Assembly: GCF_002414005.1 (NCBI RefSeq)
Contig: NZ_DHYG01000056.1
Location: 3,216 to 67,215, forward strand
DNA from: Psychrobacter sp. UBA5136
GTDB lineage: Bacteria; Pseudomonadota; Gammaproteobacteria; Pseudomonadales; Moraxellaceae
Length of the DNA: 64,000 nt
Reading direction: 5' to 3'
In this document: one piece after another, positions 30,485 to 39,434 of the stretch
Layout of the letters: each line of letters starts with the position of its first letter
Position numbering within the stretch: position 1 is the stretch's first letter
Notes under the pieces: generated by a model
What the model was told of the DNA's origin: nothing
Databases searched by the model: none
The model's input: only the letters and a program-made list of their open reading frames with translations
Translations under genes and position numbers: made by a program

Positions 30485-31720
30485 GTGAAACCAACTTTTT
30501 GGCAACGATTTACCGCGCCGTTTGTAGAGCCTTATGCTCGCTATCAGCATGCCGATGTTTTGCATGCCATACGCTTGGGCGTGGCTGTGCTTATTGCCCT
30601 GTTGTTAAATAAGTTTACCCACCTGCCGCATGGCGAGTGGACGACCATTACCGTGTTTGTGATTTTGGGTTTGTTGCAATACCAAGGGGCGATTTATACC
30701 AAGGCCAAAGAGCGCATACTTGGTACTTTGCTCGGTGTGGTGGTGGGGCTGAGCTTTTTATGGCTGATTCAAGATACCGGCGGCTGGCTATGGTTATATT
30801 ACGGGCTGATTGGCATTATCAGCGGCATTATTGGCTATGTGGCGGTTAAGCAGTTGGGCTATATCGGCCTTTTGACGGGCATCACCATGTTAATGATAGT
30901 TTCTAGTCCCGACCACAGCAATATTGCCCAGGATGGTTTATATCGTGCGATTAATATTTTGCTTGGTGCAGGGGTTGCGGTCGCAGCGACGTTGATTTTA
31001 CCGCTGAAATCAACGCTGATGTGGCGCTTTTTATTGGCCAGTAATCTTGAAACCTGCGGCAATTTATACGCCGGGGTGGGCAATCATATTGATGCCGATA
31101 TTTTAGTACCAAAGCCCTTTAAATATAGTAAAGCGACCAGTTCAGCCAGTATTATTTACCCAAAAAACCCTTCTGTTCCGGACACGCCGGTAAATAAAGC
31201 CTTGGTCAAAGCGCTACAAAAAATCAATAAGCGCCTGCTTGCCGTACGCCCGCATATTGCTGCCACAGCGAGCGAATCTGGGATTGAAAAAGAAACGCTA
31301 GAGACCATCCAGCGTACCCACCGTAACATTATTGGTACCATTGATTTACTGCTAAGTGCGGCGCCACGTTTGGCCAATATCGAGATTGACGATGAAAATC
31401 ATATTTTACTGATTCATTATCAGCACGAATTGACCCAAGCGATGCAGCATATGGCCGCGGTATTGCGTAGCCCAAATGATGAAGTATTTCGTCCGATTAC
31501 CCGCATTGCGGTATCAGAATATCCAAGTGTGGAAAATTTAGGCTTTGAATGGCAGGGTTATTTTTGGCTCACCCAAACGCTGCAAGTACAGTTGCAACGG
31601 CTCAGTGAATTACTGCAAACCACCAAACCGCAGTGGTATGCGGCGTCCGGTTTGCGCTATCAACGCCGCGAGCAGCGCCGTATTAAGCATAAAGGCAGCG
31701 AAACCGATTTACACTTATGA
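30485..31720 (+). CDS. FUSC-family inner membrane protein
   Basis: The 411-residue protein has about six hydrophobic segments in the first 180 residues, including LGVAVLIALLLNKF and a TKAKERILGTLLGVVVGL stretch. That stretch is the hallmark of the FUSC/aromatic acid exporter superfamily (YccS, AaeB relatives). A cytoplasmic C-terminal half of mixed helices follows. The start is GTG. It stands alone between two terminators. Family members export aromatic acids or act in the envelope; the substrate here cannot be told from sequence. Confidence 0.75.
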   Translation: MKPTFWQRFTAPFVEPYARYQHADVLHAIRLGVAVLIALLLNKFTHLPHGEWTTITVFVILGLLQYQGAIYTKAKERILGTLLGVVVGLSFLWLIQDTGGWLWLYYGLIGIISGIIGYVAVKQLGYIGLLTGITMLMIVSSPDHSNIAQDGLYRAINILLGAGVAVAATLILPLKSTLMWRFLLASNLETCGNLYAGVGNHIDADILVPKPFKYSKATSSASIIYPKNPSVPDTPVNKALVKALQKINKRLLAVRPHIAATASESGIEKETLETIQRTHRNIIGTIDLLLSAAPRLANIEIDDENHILLIHYQHELTQAMQHMAAVLRSPNDEVFRPITRIAVSEYPSVENLGFEWQGYFWLTQTLQVQLQRLSELLQTTKPQWYAASGLRYQRREQRRIKHKGSETDLHL

Positions 31721-31746
31721 ATAAAAAAGCCAATAGAAAAACAAAT

Positions 31747-31783
31747 AAAAAACGCTGGCTCTAACAAGTCAGCGTTTTTTTTG
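31747..31783. terminator. Bidirectional terminator
   Basis: AAAAAACGCTGGC and GTCAGCGTTTTTT form a stem with one interior mismatch and long A and T flanks. It lies between the FUSC gene and the convergent binding-protein gene. Confidence 0.85.
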
Positions 31784-31834
31784 GTAAGACTTATTCAAGA
31801 TGGTTATTAATAAGCAGCTATTAACAGCCAGTCA

Positions 31835-32956
31835 TTAACGCCCCGTTTTTAGTTTATCCCAATACTGCTGATACACTTGCAAGGCTTCATCGCCGACATC
31901 TTCTTGGAACTCCGCTTTTGCTAGCACCTCTTTGCTAGGATAAATGGTTGGATTGTTGCGCACCTCTTCTGGCATCAGCTCTCGCGCGGCCAAGTTTGGC
32001 GAAGCATAACCAATCTCTTCGCTGACGATTTTAGAATTTTCCGGACGCAGTAAGTAGTCAATAAACTTGTGCGCTGCATCGACGTGTTTGGCGTTTTTTG
32101 GAATGACAAAGTTATCCATCCATAAGATAGCGCCCTCAGTTGGGTATTTATACACTAGGCTAGTCAAACCCTCGTTATTGGCGATGACCGCCTCGCCATT
32201 CCAGCTCATTCCAACCGTGGTTTCGCCTTCCATATACGGCATGCGCGAGGCATCTGAATTAAAGGTTTTCACATTCGGCATCAAGGTCGTGAGCTTCTCA
32301 TAAGCGGCTTTGATTTCCTCAGGGTTTTTACTGTTGCCCGAATAACCAAGCGTCGATAGCGCCATAGCAAATACTTCGCGCATATCATTCATCAGCATTA
32401 CTTGACCTTTATACTCAGGACGCCACAAGTCATTCCAGCTATTCACCGTTGCAGGATCAACCGCTTCACCATTGATGGCAAGTCCGGTGCTGCCCCACAT
32501 ATAAGGCACCGAATATTTGTTGTCTGGATCAACCTTGGTATTGGTAAATGAGGTATCAAGATTTTTAAAGTTGCTCAGTTTAGATTTATCGAGCTCTTGC
32601 AAAAGCCCTTCTTTTGCCATCTTTTCGACATAATACGTCGATGGAATCGCTAAGTCATATTGACTAGAATCATCGAGCAATTTGAGCTTGGCGTACATGG
32701 CTTCATTAGAATCAAAGGTGGTGTAATTAACCTGAATGCCAGTTTCTTCGGTAAAGCCGTCGAGGATTTCTTGCGGCATATATTCCGACCAGTTATACAA
32801 ATTTAGCGTCTCGGTGCTGGCAGCTGCGTTTGTATCATTCGCATTATCGGAGTTGCTACAGCTGGCAAGGGCAAGCCCGACCGCTACTGCCAATAGGGCT
32901 TTTGGTAGCATGCGCGCGCCACGAGTGGCAGAGTAGGATGATGATAAATGGGTCAA
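31835..32956 (-). CDS. Polyamine-type ABC transporter substrate-binding lipoprotein (PotD/PotF-like)
   Basis: The 373-residue product has a lipoprotein signal (LALASC, lipidated Cys33). It begins its mature fold with LNLYNWSEYMPQEILDGF, the signature start of spermidine/putrescine-binding proteins, and contains the YSVPYMWGSTGLAIN and VGMSWNGEA segments lining the ligand site. The start appears to be TTG (AGGAG lies seven bases upstream); an internal Met 15 codons later would still leave a complete signal. No permease or ATPase genes adjoin it, so partners must be encoded elsewhere. Ligand identity (putrescine or spermidine) is inferred from family only. Confidence 0.85.
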   Translation of the reverse strand: MTHLSSSYSATRGARMLPKALLAVAVGLALASCSNSDNANDTNAAASTETLNLYNWSEYMPQEILDGFTEETGIQVNYTTFDSNEAMYAKLKLLDDSSQYDLAIPSTYYVEKMAKEGLLQELDKSKLSNFKNLDTSFTNTKVDPDNKYSVPYMWGSTGLAINGEAVDPATVNSWNDLWRPEYKGQVMLMNDMREVFAMALSTLGYSGNSKNPEEIKAAYEKLTTLMPNVKTFNSDASRMPYMEGETTVGMSWNGEAVIANNEGLTSLVYKYPTEGAILWMDNFVIPKNAKHVDAAHKFIDYLLRPENSKIVSEEIGYASPNLAARELMPEEVRNNPTIYPSKEVLAKAEFQEDVGDEALQVYQQYWDKLKTGR

Positions 32957-33051
32957 AATGTCTCTCCTAAATTAAGGCAAAAGTGGAAAAGCAGGCGAAT
33001 GATGCCGAAATGACGGTATTCATTATACGGTTATGGTTGTGGTAAGTCGAA

Positions 33052-33085
33052 ATTTAAAGGGCAACAATATTTAAAGGGCAATAAT
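33052..33085. repeat. 17-bp tandem duplication
   Basis: ATTTAAAGGGCAACAAT is followed head to tail by ATTTAAAGGGCAATAAT (16 of 17 identical) in the divergent spacer between the PotD-like gene and the SDR gene. Confidence 0.88.
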
Positions 33086-33223
33086 ATCTCTTTGATTACA
33101 ATCACCAATGCCATAAGGGCTTAAAGTGAATGCGACTAATTATGATATGATTGGTGCTGTTTGTTTTTCACGCTCTGTAAAAAACGATGATTTATGGACA
33201 GCAAATCATAAAGGATAAAAATA

Positions 33224-34021
33224 ATGGAGAACTCTCAAACTGTAGTTCCTGCCTTATTAACGGGCAAAGTTGCTATCGTCACTGGTGCAAGTCGAGGTCT
33301 TGGGGCGCAAATCGCTCAACAAATGGCAGCAGCAGGGGCAAACGTTTGCGTCAATTATCTTCATAGCAAGGATGCCGCTGAAGCAGTAGTCGCAGACATC
33401 GAAGCGTCAGGCGGTCAAGCCTTTGCTTATCAAGGTGACGTGACGGATTTGGCTCAAATGCAAGCGATGGCAGCAGAAGTGGTTAAGCGTTTTGGTCGTA
33501 TTGATATATTGGTGAATAACGCGCTGCCAAGTTATCAGTTTAATCCAAGGGCTGATTACACCAGTATTGAGACCGTGCAATGGGCACATTTTTCTCAGCA
33601 AATTGATGGGATTGTCCAAGGCGCGGTAAATACCGTTCAGGCTGTCTTGTCGCAAATGAAGTCGCAAAATATGGGAAAGATTATTAATATCTCAACAAAT
33701 CTTATTTATAATCCAGTCGTCACTTACTACGATTATACGACGGCAAAATCAGCGCTGATTGGGCTGACGCGCAATTTAGCGAGCGAGCTTGGCCAATATG
33801 GTATTCGTGTAAACTTACTGGCGGGTGGACTATTAAAGACCACCGATGCGAGCAGCTTAACTACCGAAGAGGTATTTGATCATATCGCGACGACCACGCC
33901 ATTACGCCAAGCGACCTCAGTTACCGATTTTGCCAATGCCGTATTGCTGATGGCGTCTGATTTGAGTGCGGCGATGACTGGTCAATCTATCGCGGTTGAT
34001 GGCGGCTTAACCATGCCGTAA
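33224..34021 (+). CDS. SDR-family oxidoreductase (3-oxoacyl-ACP reductase-like)
   Basis: This is a classical short-chain dehydrogenase of 265 residues. It has the TGASRGLG cofactor loop (20-27), NNA (98-100), the catalytic Ser157 in INIST, and Tyr171/Lys175 in YTTAK. A C-terminal VDGGLTMP segment is typical of FabG-like enzymes. The residue after NNA is Leu instead of the usual Gly. The basic residue in TGASRG suggests NADPH. AAGGA lies eight bases before the ATG. Substrate is unknown; FabG function is unlikely to be the main one because the gene is not in a fab cluster. Confidence 0.85.
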   Translation: MENSQTVVPALLTGKVAIVTGASRGLGAQIAQQMAAAGANVCVNYLHSKDAAEAVVADIEASGGQAFAYQGDVTDLAQMQAMAAEVVKRFGRIDILVNNALPSYQFNPRADYTSIETVQWAHFSQQIDGIVQGAVNTVQAVLSQMKSQNMGKIINISTNLIYNPVVTYYDYTTAKSALIGLTRNLASELGQYGIRVNLLAGGLLKTTDASSLTTEEVFDHIATTTPLRQATSVTDFANAVLLMASDLSAAMTGQSIAVDGGLTMP

Positions 34022-34080
34022 TGGCTTTATCGGTAAATGCGCCTGAGCTGAATTTGATTAAATTGCATAAGAGAAATTGT

Positions 34081-34338
34081 ATGAAGAACCGTAACGTCGC
34101 TGGTATGGTGACTGCCATGCTAGGGCTGTGCGCCATTATTGCTTTTTTTAATGCTGGTATGAATACGCCGATATTGAGTTGGCCGTTAGAAGCGTATCTT
34201 GGCGTGGCGTTCACGATTGGTTGGTTGACCAATATGCCAACTTTTTTGGCTTATTTAATCGCAGCTTTATTGTTTATTTTGATTGCTGTTGGGTTATATA
34301 AGCTAGGAAGTTGGGTTTATGAGTTGGTGGCTCGGTAA
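34081..34338 (+). CDS. Small two-helix membrane protein, function unknown
   Basis: An 85-residue hydrophobic protein has membrane segments at about residues 7-27 and 55-76. The reading frame extends to an ATG at 34021 that overlaps the SDR stop (TAATG), which would give 105 residues. I prefer 34081 because AAGAG lies just upstream and the preceding 20 residues are hydrophilic. It sits tightly between the SDR and glycosylase-like genes, so it is probably cotranscribed. No family recognised. Confidence 0.6.
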   Translation: MKNRNVAGMVTAMLGLCAIIAFFNAGMNTPILSWPLEAYLGVAFTIGWLTNMPTFLAYLIAALLFILIAVGLYKLGSWVYELVAR

Positions 34339-34361
34339 AGCGAATGGCGTAAGGAGTCAAA

Positions 34362-35102
34362 ATGATGTCGCCTAGTGAGAAATGCTTCAAACAAAAGCAG
34401 CAGCTTATCAATGACTTTGTTCGCCGCGCTAATGCCATTTTACCACTTGATAACCCGCTATATTTTGATGGTCATTTTATCAGTGGTCAGATTTATCGCC
34501 CTGATATCTTGTTTATTGGCATCAATCCCGGTCATCGTGACTGGAGCAATATTGAAGGTCGCCGCGCTGATACCTGCTTGATTGATTATCGCTCATTACC
34601 TTGTAAATATATCGCTGAGGCAGAAGCAGGAAACCGTTTTGCTAAGCGAATTATTAATGTGGTCTGCGATAGTGAGGTTAGCCGACTTGAACACTGCGCT
34701 GAGACCAGTCTGTTATCCTATTTTGCCAGTCCAAGAGAGCACGTGGTTCAAAAGCAAATCAAAGCATTGCCAAAAGCCATGCAACGTGAGCATAAGCAGC
34801 TGACGACACTGCCGCTTGAGCAGCTACGGCCTAAGCATATCGTCTGTATTGGCTGGCGAACCTTTGATGAGTTTATGAATCGCTATGGTCAACATGCAGA
34901 TTCGTCAATGAATCGAGCATCGACCAAAAAGTTGCCTATTCAGATGAAAGGGGTGGACAAAATGATGGATTACTACACCAGAGTGGAGCTAGATGGCATT
35001 ATTGTTCACGGCGTCAGGCATTTTTCAACGCCACTCAGCCATGCCATGATTGATGATCTAAAAGCCATATTTAAAAGCGTTTGGGAAGAGCTCGAAAAGT
35101 GA
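34362..35102 (+). CDS. Uracil-DNA glycosylase superfamily-like protein
   Basis: The 246-residue protein contains ILFIGINPGHRDW (about 49-61). Its GINPG core matches motif 1 of MUG-type mismatch-specific uracil/thymine glycosylases. It also has a later hydrophobic strand followed by Gly (IVCIGWRTF) and a C-terminal GVRHFSTPLSH segment that could be motif 2. Those three elements in that order suggest the UDG fold, but the intervening sequence is unfamiliar. AAGGAG precedes two possible ATG starts (34362 or 34365). It follows the SDR and small membrane genes on the same strand. Glycosylase activity is inference. Confidence 0.55.
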   Translation: MMSPSEKCFKQKQQLINDFVRRANAILPLDNPLYFDGHFISGQIYRPDILFIGINPGHRDWSNIEGRRADTCLIDYRSLPCKYIAEAEAGNRFAKRIINVVCDSEVSRLEHCAETSLLSYFASPREHVVQKQIKALPKAMQREHKQLTTLPLEQLRPKHIVCIGWRTFDEFMNRYGQHADSSMNRASTKKLPIQMKGVDKMMDYYTRVELDGIIVHGVRHFSTPLSHAMIDDLKAIFKSVWEELEK

Positions 35103-35128
35103 AATAGCACAATTTAAAACTTTTTAGC

Positions 35129-35932
35129 TTAAACCTTTTCAGCGATAAATTTCTCAACCACCGCTTGAATACCATGTTCTTCAATCGTCCCTGTGACAAA
35201 GTCTGCGCGTTCTATCAGCTCAGCTTTGGCATCGCCCATGGCTACGGCATAGCCGACTAAATCAAACATTTCTAAATCATTCAGCCCATCGCCAAATGCC
35301 ATGCATTCGCTTGCGTCAATGCCATAATATCGGCAAACGTCTTTGATTCCGCGTGCTTTTGACGCATCAATTGGTAAAATATCAGCGACAATCTCATGCC
35401 AAGGTACTAGCTTTAAGTCTTGCTCTGCAAAGTTCATGTTTTGCATTTTTTTATTTTGGTCATCTAAAAATACCGAACACTGATAGACGGTATTAAATCG
35501 GCAATAATCAGGATCGATGATGCTACAGCTTTTTATTTTATCGTGATATCTGCTTTGCCATTCGTGTTCATCCGACCAGATAATGTGAGTGGCAGAGTCA
35601 AATTTATAAACCAAGCCGCTTTGCTGACAAAGCTGAGTAATAGCGGATGACTGCTCATTAGATAATGGATAATGGCTGATAACGCGCTGATTATCAAAGC
35701 TGTATTGACCATTCATACAGATAACAGCATCTAAAATGTCTGCTTCCAGCAATGCAATGATATCCAAAGGCAATATTGGCTTTGAGCGTCCAGTTGAAAT
35801 GACTAGCTTAATATCGGTCTTCGCCAGCGCCTCAAGCGTGGCTTTATTATGCGGGGCAATCTCCCCGTTTCGGCTTAAGGTGTCGTCGATATCAAAAAAG
35901 ATGATTTTTGGGGTGGGGATATTATTATTCAT
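35129..35932 (-). CDS. HAD-superfamily (Cof-type) phosphatase
   Basis: The 267-residue product has the HAD nucleophile motif FFDIDDTL (Asp14, Asp16) and motif II (LVISTGR). A Cof-type cap domain follows, then motif III/IV in ASKARGIKDVCRYYGI and FGDGLNDLEMF. This subfamily dephosphorylates sugar phosphates, flavin precursors or similar metabolites; the substrate cannot be predicted. A TAGGA site precedes the ATG. It lies downstream of the TIR gene on the same strand with 35 bases between them, so read-through is possible. Confidence 0.9.
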   Translation of the reverse strand: MNNNIPTPKIIFFDIDDTLSRNGEIAPHNKATLEALAKTDIKLVISTGRSKPILPLDIIALLEADILDAVICMNGQYSFDNQRVISHYPLSNEQSSAITQLCQQSGLVYKFDSATHIIWSDEHEWQSRYHDKIKSCSIIDPDYCRFNTVYQCSVFLDDQNKKMQNMNFAEQDLKLVPWHEIVADILPIDASKARGIKDVCRYYGIDASECMAFGDGLNDLEMFDLVGYAVAMGDAKAELIERADFVTGTIEEHGIQAVVEKFIAEKV

Positions 35933-35967
35933 AGTTAACTTCCTAACTGTTCTTACTATAAGAATCT

Positions 35968-37014
35968 TTATATTTTTAATTTAAAATTCAAATTGCTTTT
36001 TGGTATTTCCAAATAGCTTATAGCTTTGTAAGCATGGGGTGCGAAACTCGAAAAGTTTACTATAAAATCATTATCATCCCAGTAAAAGTCAATATTGTTT
36101 TCAACAATTTCGTCAATATAATTTATTAAAAAATCCTGATCTTCCTTTGCATATTTTTCGACTTTATCTGTTAACCATGTTGTTAAGCAATCGTATTCAA
36201 TGAAGTCATCTAAAGTTAAAGTTCTTTCAGGGTTTAAAGCAAAATGTCTATGACTTAAATAATGATTTGGATGAGCGCCACCTGAATATTCACTTATACC
36301 TGTTGATACTGATAAAATTTCGGATGAATGAATGGTTATAATATTTCCGATTTCAATATAATAGTAGCTTTCTTGTAAGGGCGGAGTTAAATCATATTTT
36401 TTTTCAGAATTTCGGAAGTTATCAATAAGATCAAAAATCTCTCTTTCAATAAAAGAGTTTATATATTTTGCATCGAAGAATGAGTTTTCTCTACAGATAC
36501 TGTAATCAATAGAATAATCATATGGAGTCTTTATTTTAAGTTCATAACCGTCGGACTTTTTCACACAGTCTTCAAGCAAAATATTAGATTTATCAATTGA
36601 AGATAAATACTTCTCTCTTTGATAGTCTAAAGAATCTACAATCTTGTCTCTAAGCTTGCAATCGTCAAACTTAATATATTGATACTTCGATAGACTTCTT
36701 GGAATATCGCAATCATTAATTAAAACGGGGAGAATATAAATATCATCTGAAAGCCTTTCCTCAGCATATACATCCATACGCTTTATTTCCCGCTGGATGT
36801 AGCCTCTCTTTTCAGTCGCTTGCTTTGATAAAAGGATGACCACAAAGTCTGAATTCTTTAAAGCGTTTTCAATTTCATTATCCCATGGTATTCCGATTGG
36901 TAGTTTTTTAGTATCTAGCCAAGGGTCATAAGAATGCATTTTAAGAAAATCATAAATAATTTCTGCTTTTTCACTATCTTCAGAAGCATGGCTAATAAAC
37001 ACTTTACGATACAT
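35968..37014 (-). CDS. TIR-domain protein with C-terminal DUF3298 (RsiV/PdaC-like) domain
   Basis: The 348-residue protein begins with a bacterial TIR domain (about 1-135): VFISHASEDSEKA, then DPWLDTKKLPIG, VVILLSKQA, and QREIKRM. In QREIKRM, Glu76 aligns with the NADase glutamate of TIR enzymes. Residues 180-340 resemble DUF4163/DUF3298: YINSFIEREIF, then YSGGAHPNHYLSHRHF (about 243-258), LTLDDFI and a final YLEIPKSNL. No signal peptide or membrane helix is visible, so it is probably cytoplasmic. ATG at 37014 fits AAGGA seven bases upstream. It is AT-rich with ATA/AGA codons unlike parC and the HAD gene, suggesting horizontal gain. An immune or NAD-depleting role is inference. Confidence 0.75.
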   Translation of the reverse strand: MYRKVFISHASEDSEKAEIIYDFLKMHSYDPWLDTKKLPIGIPWDNEIENALKNSDFVVILLSKQATEKRGYIQREIKRMDVYAEERLSDDIYILPVLINDCDIPRSLSKYQYIKFDDCKLRDKIVDSLDYQREKYLSSIDKSNILLEDCVKKSDGYELKIKTPYDYSIDYSICRENSFFDAKYINSFIEREIFDLIDNFRNSEKKYDLTPPLQESYYYIEIGNIITIHSSEILSVSTGISEYSGGAHPNHYLSHRHFALNPERTLTLDDFIEYDCLTTWLTDKVEKYAKEDQDFLINYIDEIVENNIDFYWDDNDFIVNFSSFAPHAYKAISYLEIPKSNLNFKLKI

Positions 37015-37047
37015 CAACTTTTCCTTTAAGCTAAATTAGAGAGTTTA

Positions 37048-37069
37048 AAGCTTATGAGAATATAAGCTT
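37048..37069. repeat. Inverted repeat upstream of the TIR gene
   Basis: AAGCTTAT and ATAAGCTT are perfect 8-bp arms around GAGAAT. The centre lies about 45 bases upstream of the TIR start codon, a position suited to an operator or a leader hairpin. There is no T run in the direction of transcription. Confidence 0.6.
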
Positions 37070-37106
37070 AAATTGAAACGAAAAAAAAGGCTAAAACGTT
37101 TGATAA

Positions 37107-39434
37107 TCACTCCCCAACCACCTCAACACTCGTCACATTCTGAAAGCCTCTTGGCAACTGCCCACCGCGACTACCGCGACTGCCCGTATAATTAGCCAAA
37201 TCATTAGGCTTTAGCGTCACATGACGTTTGCCAGCGGTGATGATAAGGCTGTCTTGCTGACTAAGTGGCGTGATGGCAAGTACCTCTTCACCCTCTTTTA
37301 GGGCAATCATTTTGTTGCCTTTGCCGCGCGCTTGTTCGGGCAAATCCTCAAGGGCAAACATCAATAGATAGCCTGCATTGGTCACGACGGCGAGGTGATC
37401 AGGTGCCGCGCTTACGTTGCTAGTGTCGCCTTCTGCATTGTCATTATTGGCATTAGCTGTCAACTCCGCTGGCGCATCGATACGCGCTACAGGCAACAAG
37501 CGACTACCAGCCGCTAGGTTAATGACGTTTTTGCCCGCTTTTTGATTGCTATCAAGATTACCAAGGGTATTGATAAAGCCATAACCTGCGGAGCTAGCAA
37601 GGATAATGCGCTGGTTACTATCGCCAGTTAATAGCTGCTCAAAGCTGGCACCAGCTGGCGGTTTTAGCACACTGGTCAGCGGATCGCCTTGCCCACGTGC
37701 GGAGGCGAGGTTATGCGCATCGATACTATAGCTGCGTCCGGTACTGTCGAGTACGTAGATTTTCTCGTTGGATTTACCGCGGACGTGAGCTTGATAGCTG
37801 TCACCTGAGCGATAGGTCATGCCAGCAGCATCAACGTCATGCCCTTTAGCCGCGCGAATCCAGCCTGCTTTCGATAAAATAGCGGTGATAGGCTCGCTTG
37901 GTACGAGGTCGGACTCTTTTAATGCTTGCGCTTCTTCGCGTTCTACCAAGCGTGACATACGCTCGTTGCCGTGCTCTTTCATGTCGGCGCTAAGCTCATC
38001 AATCATCAGATTGGTTAGACTATCTTGATTGTCCAAGTAATCTTGAATGATGGCGCGTTCGGCAGCCAGTTCGTCTTGCTCGCGGCGCAGCTCAATTTCT
38101 TCTAATCTTGCAAGCTGACGCAAACGAATATCTAAGATAGCATTGGCTTGGATTTCAGTCAGATCATAGCCCTGCATCAATGACAGTTTTGGATCGTCTT
38201 CTTCACGAATGATACGAATCACTTCATCAATGTTTAAATAAGCAATCAGTAAGCCTGCAAGGATATGCAAGCGCTTATCAATTTTATCGAGGCGATATTG
38301 CAGACGGCGCGTGACCACCGAGCGGCGACAGACGAGCCATTCTTCTAGGATTTCTTTTAGGTTTTTAACTTGCGGCTTACCATTTAAGCCAATCATATTC
38401 ATATTGACGCGGTAATTGCTCTCAAGATCCGTACTGGCAAATAAGTGACTCATGACGCGCTCGACATCGACCCGCGTTGAACGCAGCTCAAGCACGATAC
38501 GGCAAGCGTTTTCGTGGTCTGATTCATCATGAATGTCGGTCACCCAAGGCAGCTTTTTATCCATCATAAGCTTTGCGATTTGCTCTTGGATTTTATTGCC
38601 CGACACCTGATAAGGAAGGGCGTCGATGATGACGAGATTCTTCTCTTTAGGGTCAATATGATAGGTGGCGCGCATTTTATAGCTGCCGCGACCGCTTTCG
38701 TACATCGCTTGCAAATCTTTTTTGCTGGTGATGATTTCGGCAGGGGTTGGCAAATCAGGCGCGGGTAGCGACTGGGTTAACTGCTTCACGGATAAATCAG
38801 GATTTTTTAGCAGACGAATCGCCGCCCGTACCACTTCATTGAGGTTATGGGGCGGGATATCGGTTGCCATGCCGACGGCGATACCCGTTGTACCATTTAA
38901 TAAAATATTGGGCAGGCGCGCGGGCAGGGTAACCGGCTCTTGTAAGGTGCCATCAAAATTGTCTTGCCAATCGACCGTGCCTTGGCCGAGCTCGGCAAGC
39001 AAGGTATTGGCATAAGCGGACATTTTGGCTTCGGTATAACGCATGGCGGCAAAGGATTTGGGATCATCAGGACTGCCCCAGTTACCTTGTCCAGTAATGA
39101 GCGGGTAACGATAGCTAAACGGCTGCGCCATCAGTACCATGGCTTCATAACAGGCGCTATCGCCATGCGGGTGATATTTACCCAAGACGTCACCGACGGT
39201 ACGCGCTGATTTTTTGGCCTTAGCAGAGGATTTTAATCCCAGCTCGCTCATGGCATAGACGATACGGCGCTGCACAGGTTTTAGGCCGTCAGCGATGTTG
39301 GGTAGCGCGCGGTCCATGATGACGTACATGGCATAGTTGAGATAGGCTTGCTCGGTGAATTCCGCCACGGAGCGGGTGTCCATCGGTTCATTAGCAATAA
39401 GTGGGTCAATCGTATGATCAATAACATCGGACAT
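37107..39434 (-). CDS. parC: DNA topoisomerase IV subunit A
   Basis: ParC cuts and rejoins DNA to decatenate daughter chromosomes, working with ParE. The 775-residue product has the quinolone region HPHGDSACYEAM with Ser93 and Glu97 (equivalent to E. coli Ser80 and Glu84), both in the sensitive-type state. The catalytic Tyr is in AAMRYTEAKMS. The coiled-coil gate and a C-terminal beta-propeller follow, with an acidic, Asn-rich insert near residues 655-670. The length fits ParC rather than the longer GyrA. parE is not adjacent. Confidence 0.96.
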   Translation of the reverse strand: MSDVIDHTIDPLIANEPMDTRSVAEFTEQAYLNYAMYVIMDRALPNIADGLKPVQRRIVYAMSELGLKSSAKAKKSARTVGDVLGKYHPHGDSACYEAMVLMAQPFSYRYPLITGQGNWGSPDDPKSFAAMRYTEAKMSAYANTLLAELGQGTVDWQDNFDGTLQEPVTLPARLPNILLNGTTGIAVGMATDIPPHNLNEVVRAAIRLLKNPDLSVKQLTQSLPAPDLPTPAEIITSKKDLQAMYESGRGSYKMRATYHIDPKEKNLVIIDALPYQVSGNKIQEQIAKLMMDKKLPWVTDIHDESDHENACRIVLELRSTRVDVERVMSHLFASTDLESNYRVNMNMIGLNGKPQVKNLKEILEEWLVCRRSVVTRRLQYRLDKIDKRLHILAGLLIAYLNIDEVIRIIREEDDPKLSLMQGYDLTEIQANAILDIRLRQLARLEEIELRREQDELAAERAIIQDYLDNQDSLTNLMIDELSADMKEHGNERMSRLVEREEAQALKESDLVPSEPITAILSKAGWIRAAKGHDVDAAGMTYRSGDSYQAHVRGKSNEKIYVLDSTGRSYSIDAHNLASARGQGDPLTSVLKPPAGASFEQLLTGDSNQRIILASSAGYGFINTLGNLDSNQKAGKNVINLAAGSRLLPVARIDAPAELTANANNDNAEGDTSNVSAAPDHLAVVTNAGYLLMFALEDLPEQARGKGNKMIALKEGEEVLAITPLSQQDSLIITAGKRHVTLKPNDLANYTGSRGSRGGQLPRGFQNVTSVEVVGE

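Noticed and set aside
33224..34021. Housekeeping FabG
   Set aside because: There is no fab gene context, and the residue after NNA is Leu instead of Gly, so only a general SDR assignment is supported.
37107..39434. GyrA instead of ParC
   Set aside because: The product is 775 residues with HGDSACYEAM as in ParC; GyrA is longer and lacks this exact sequence.
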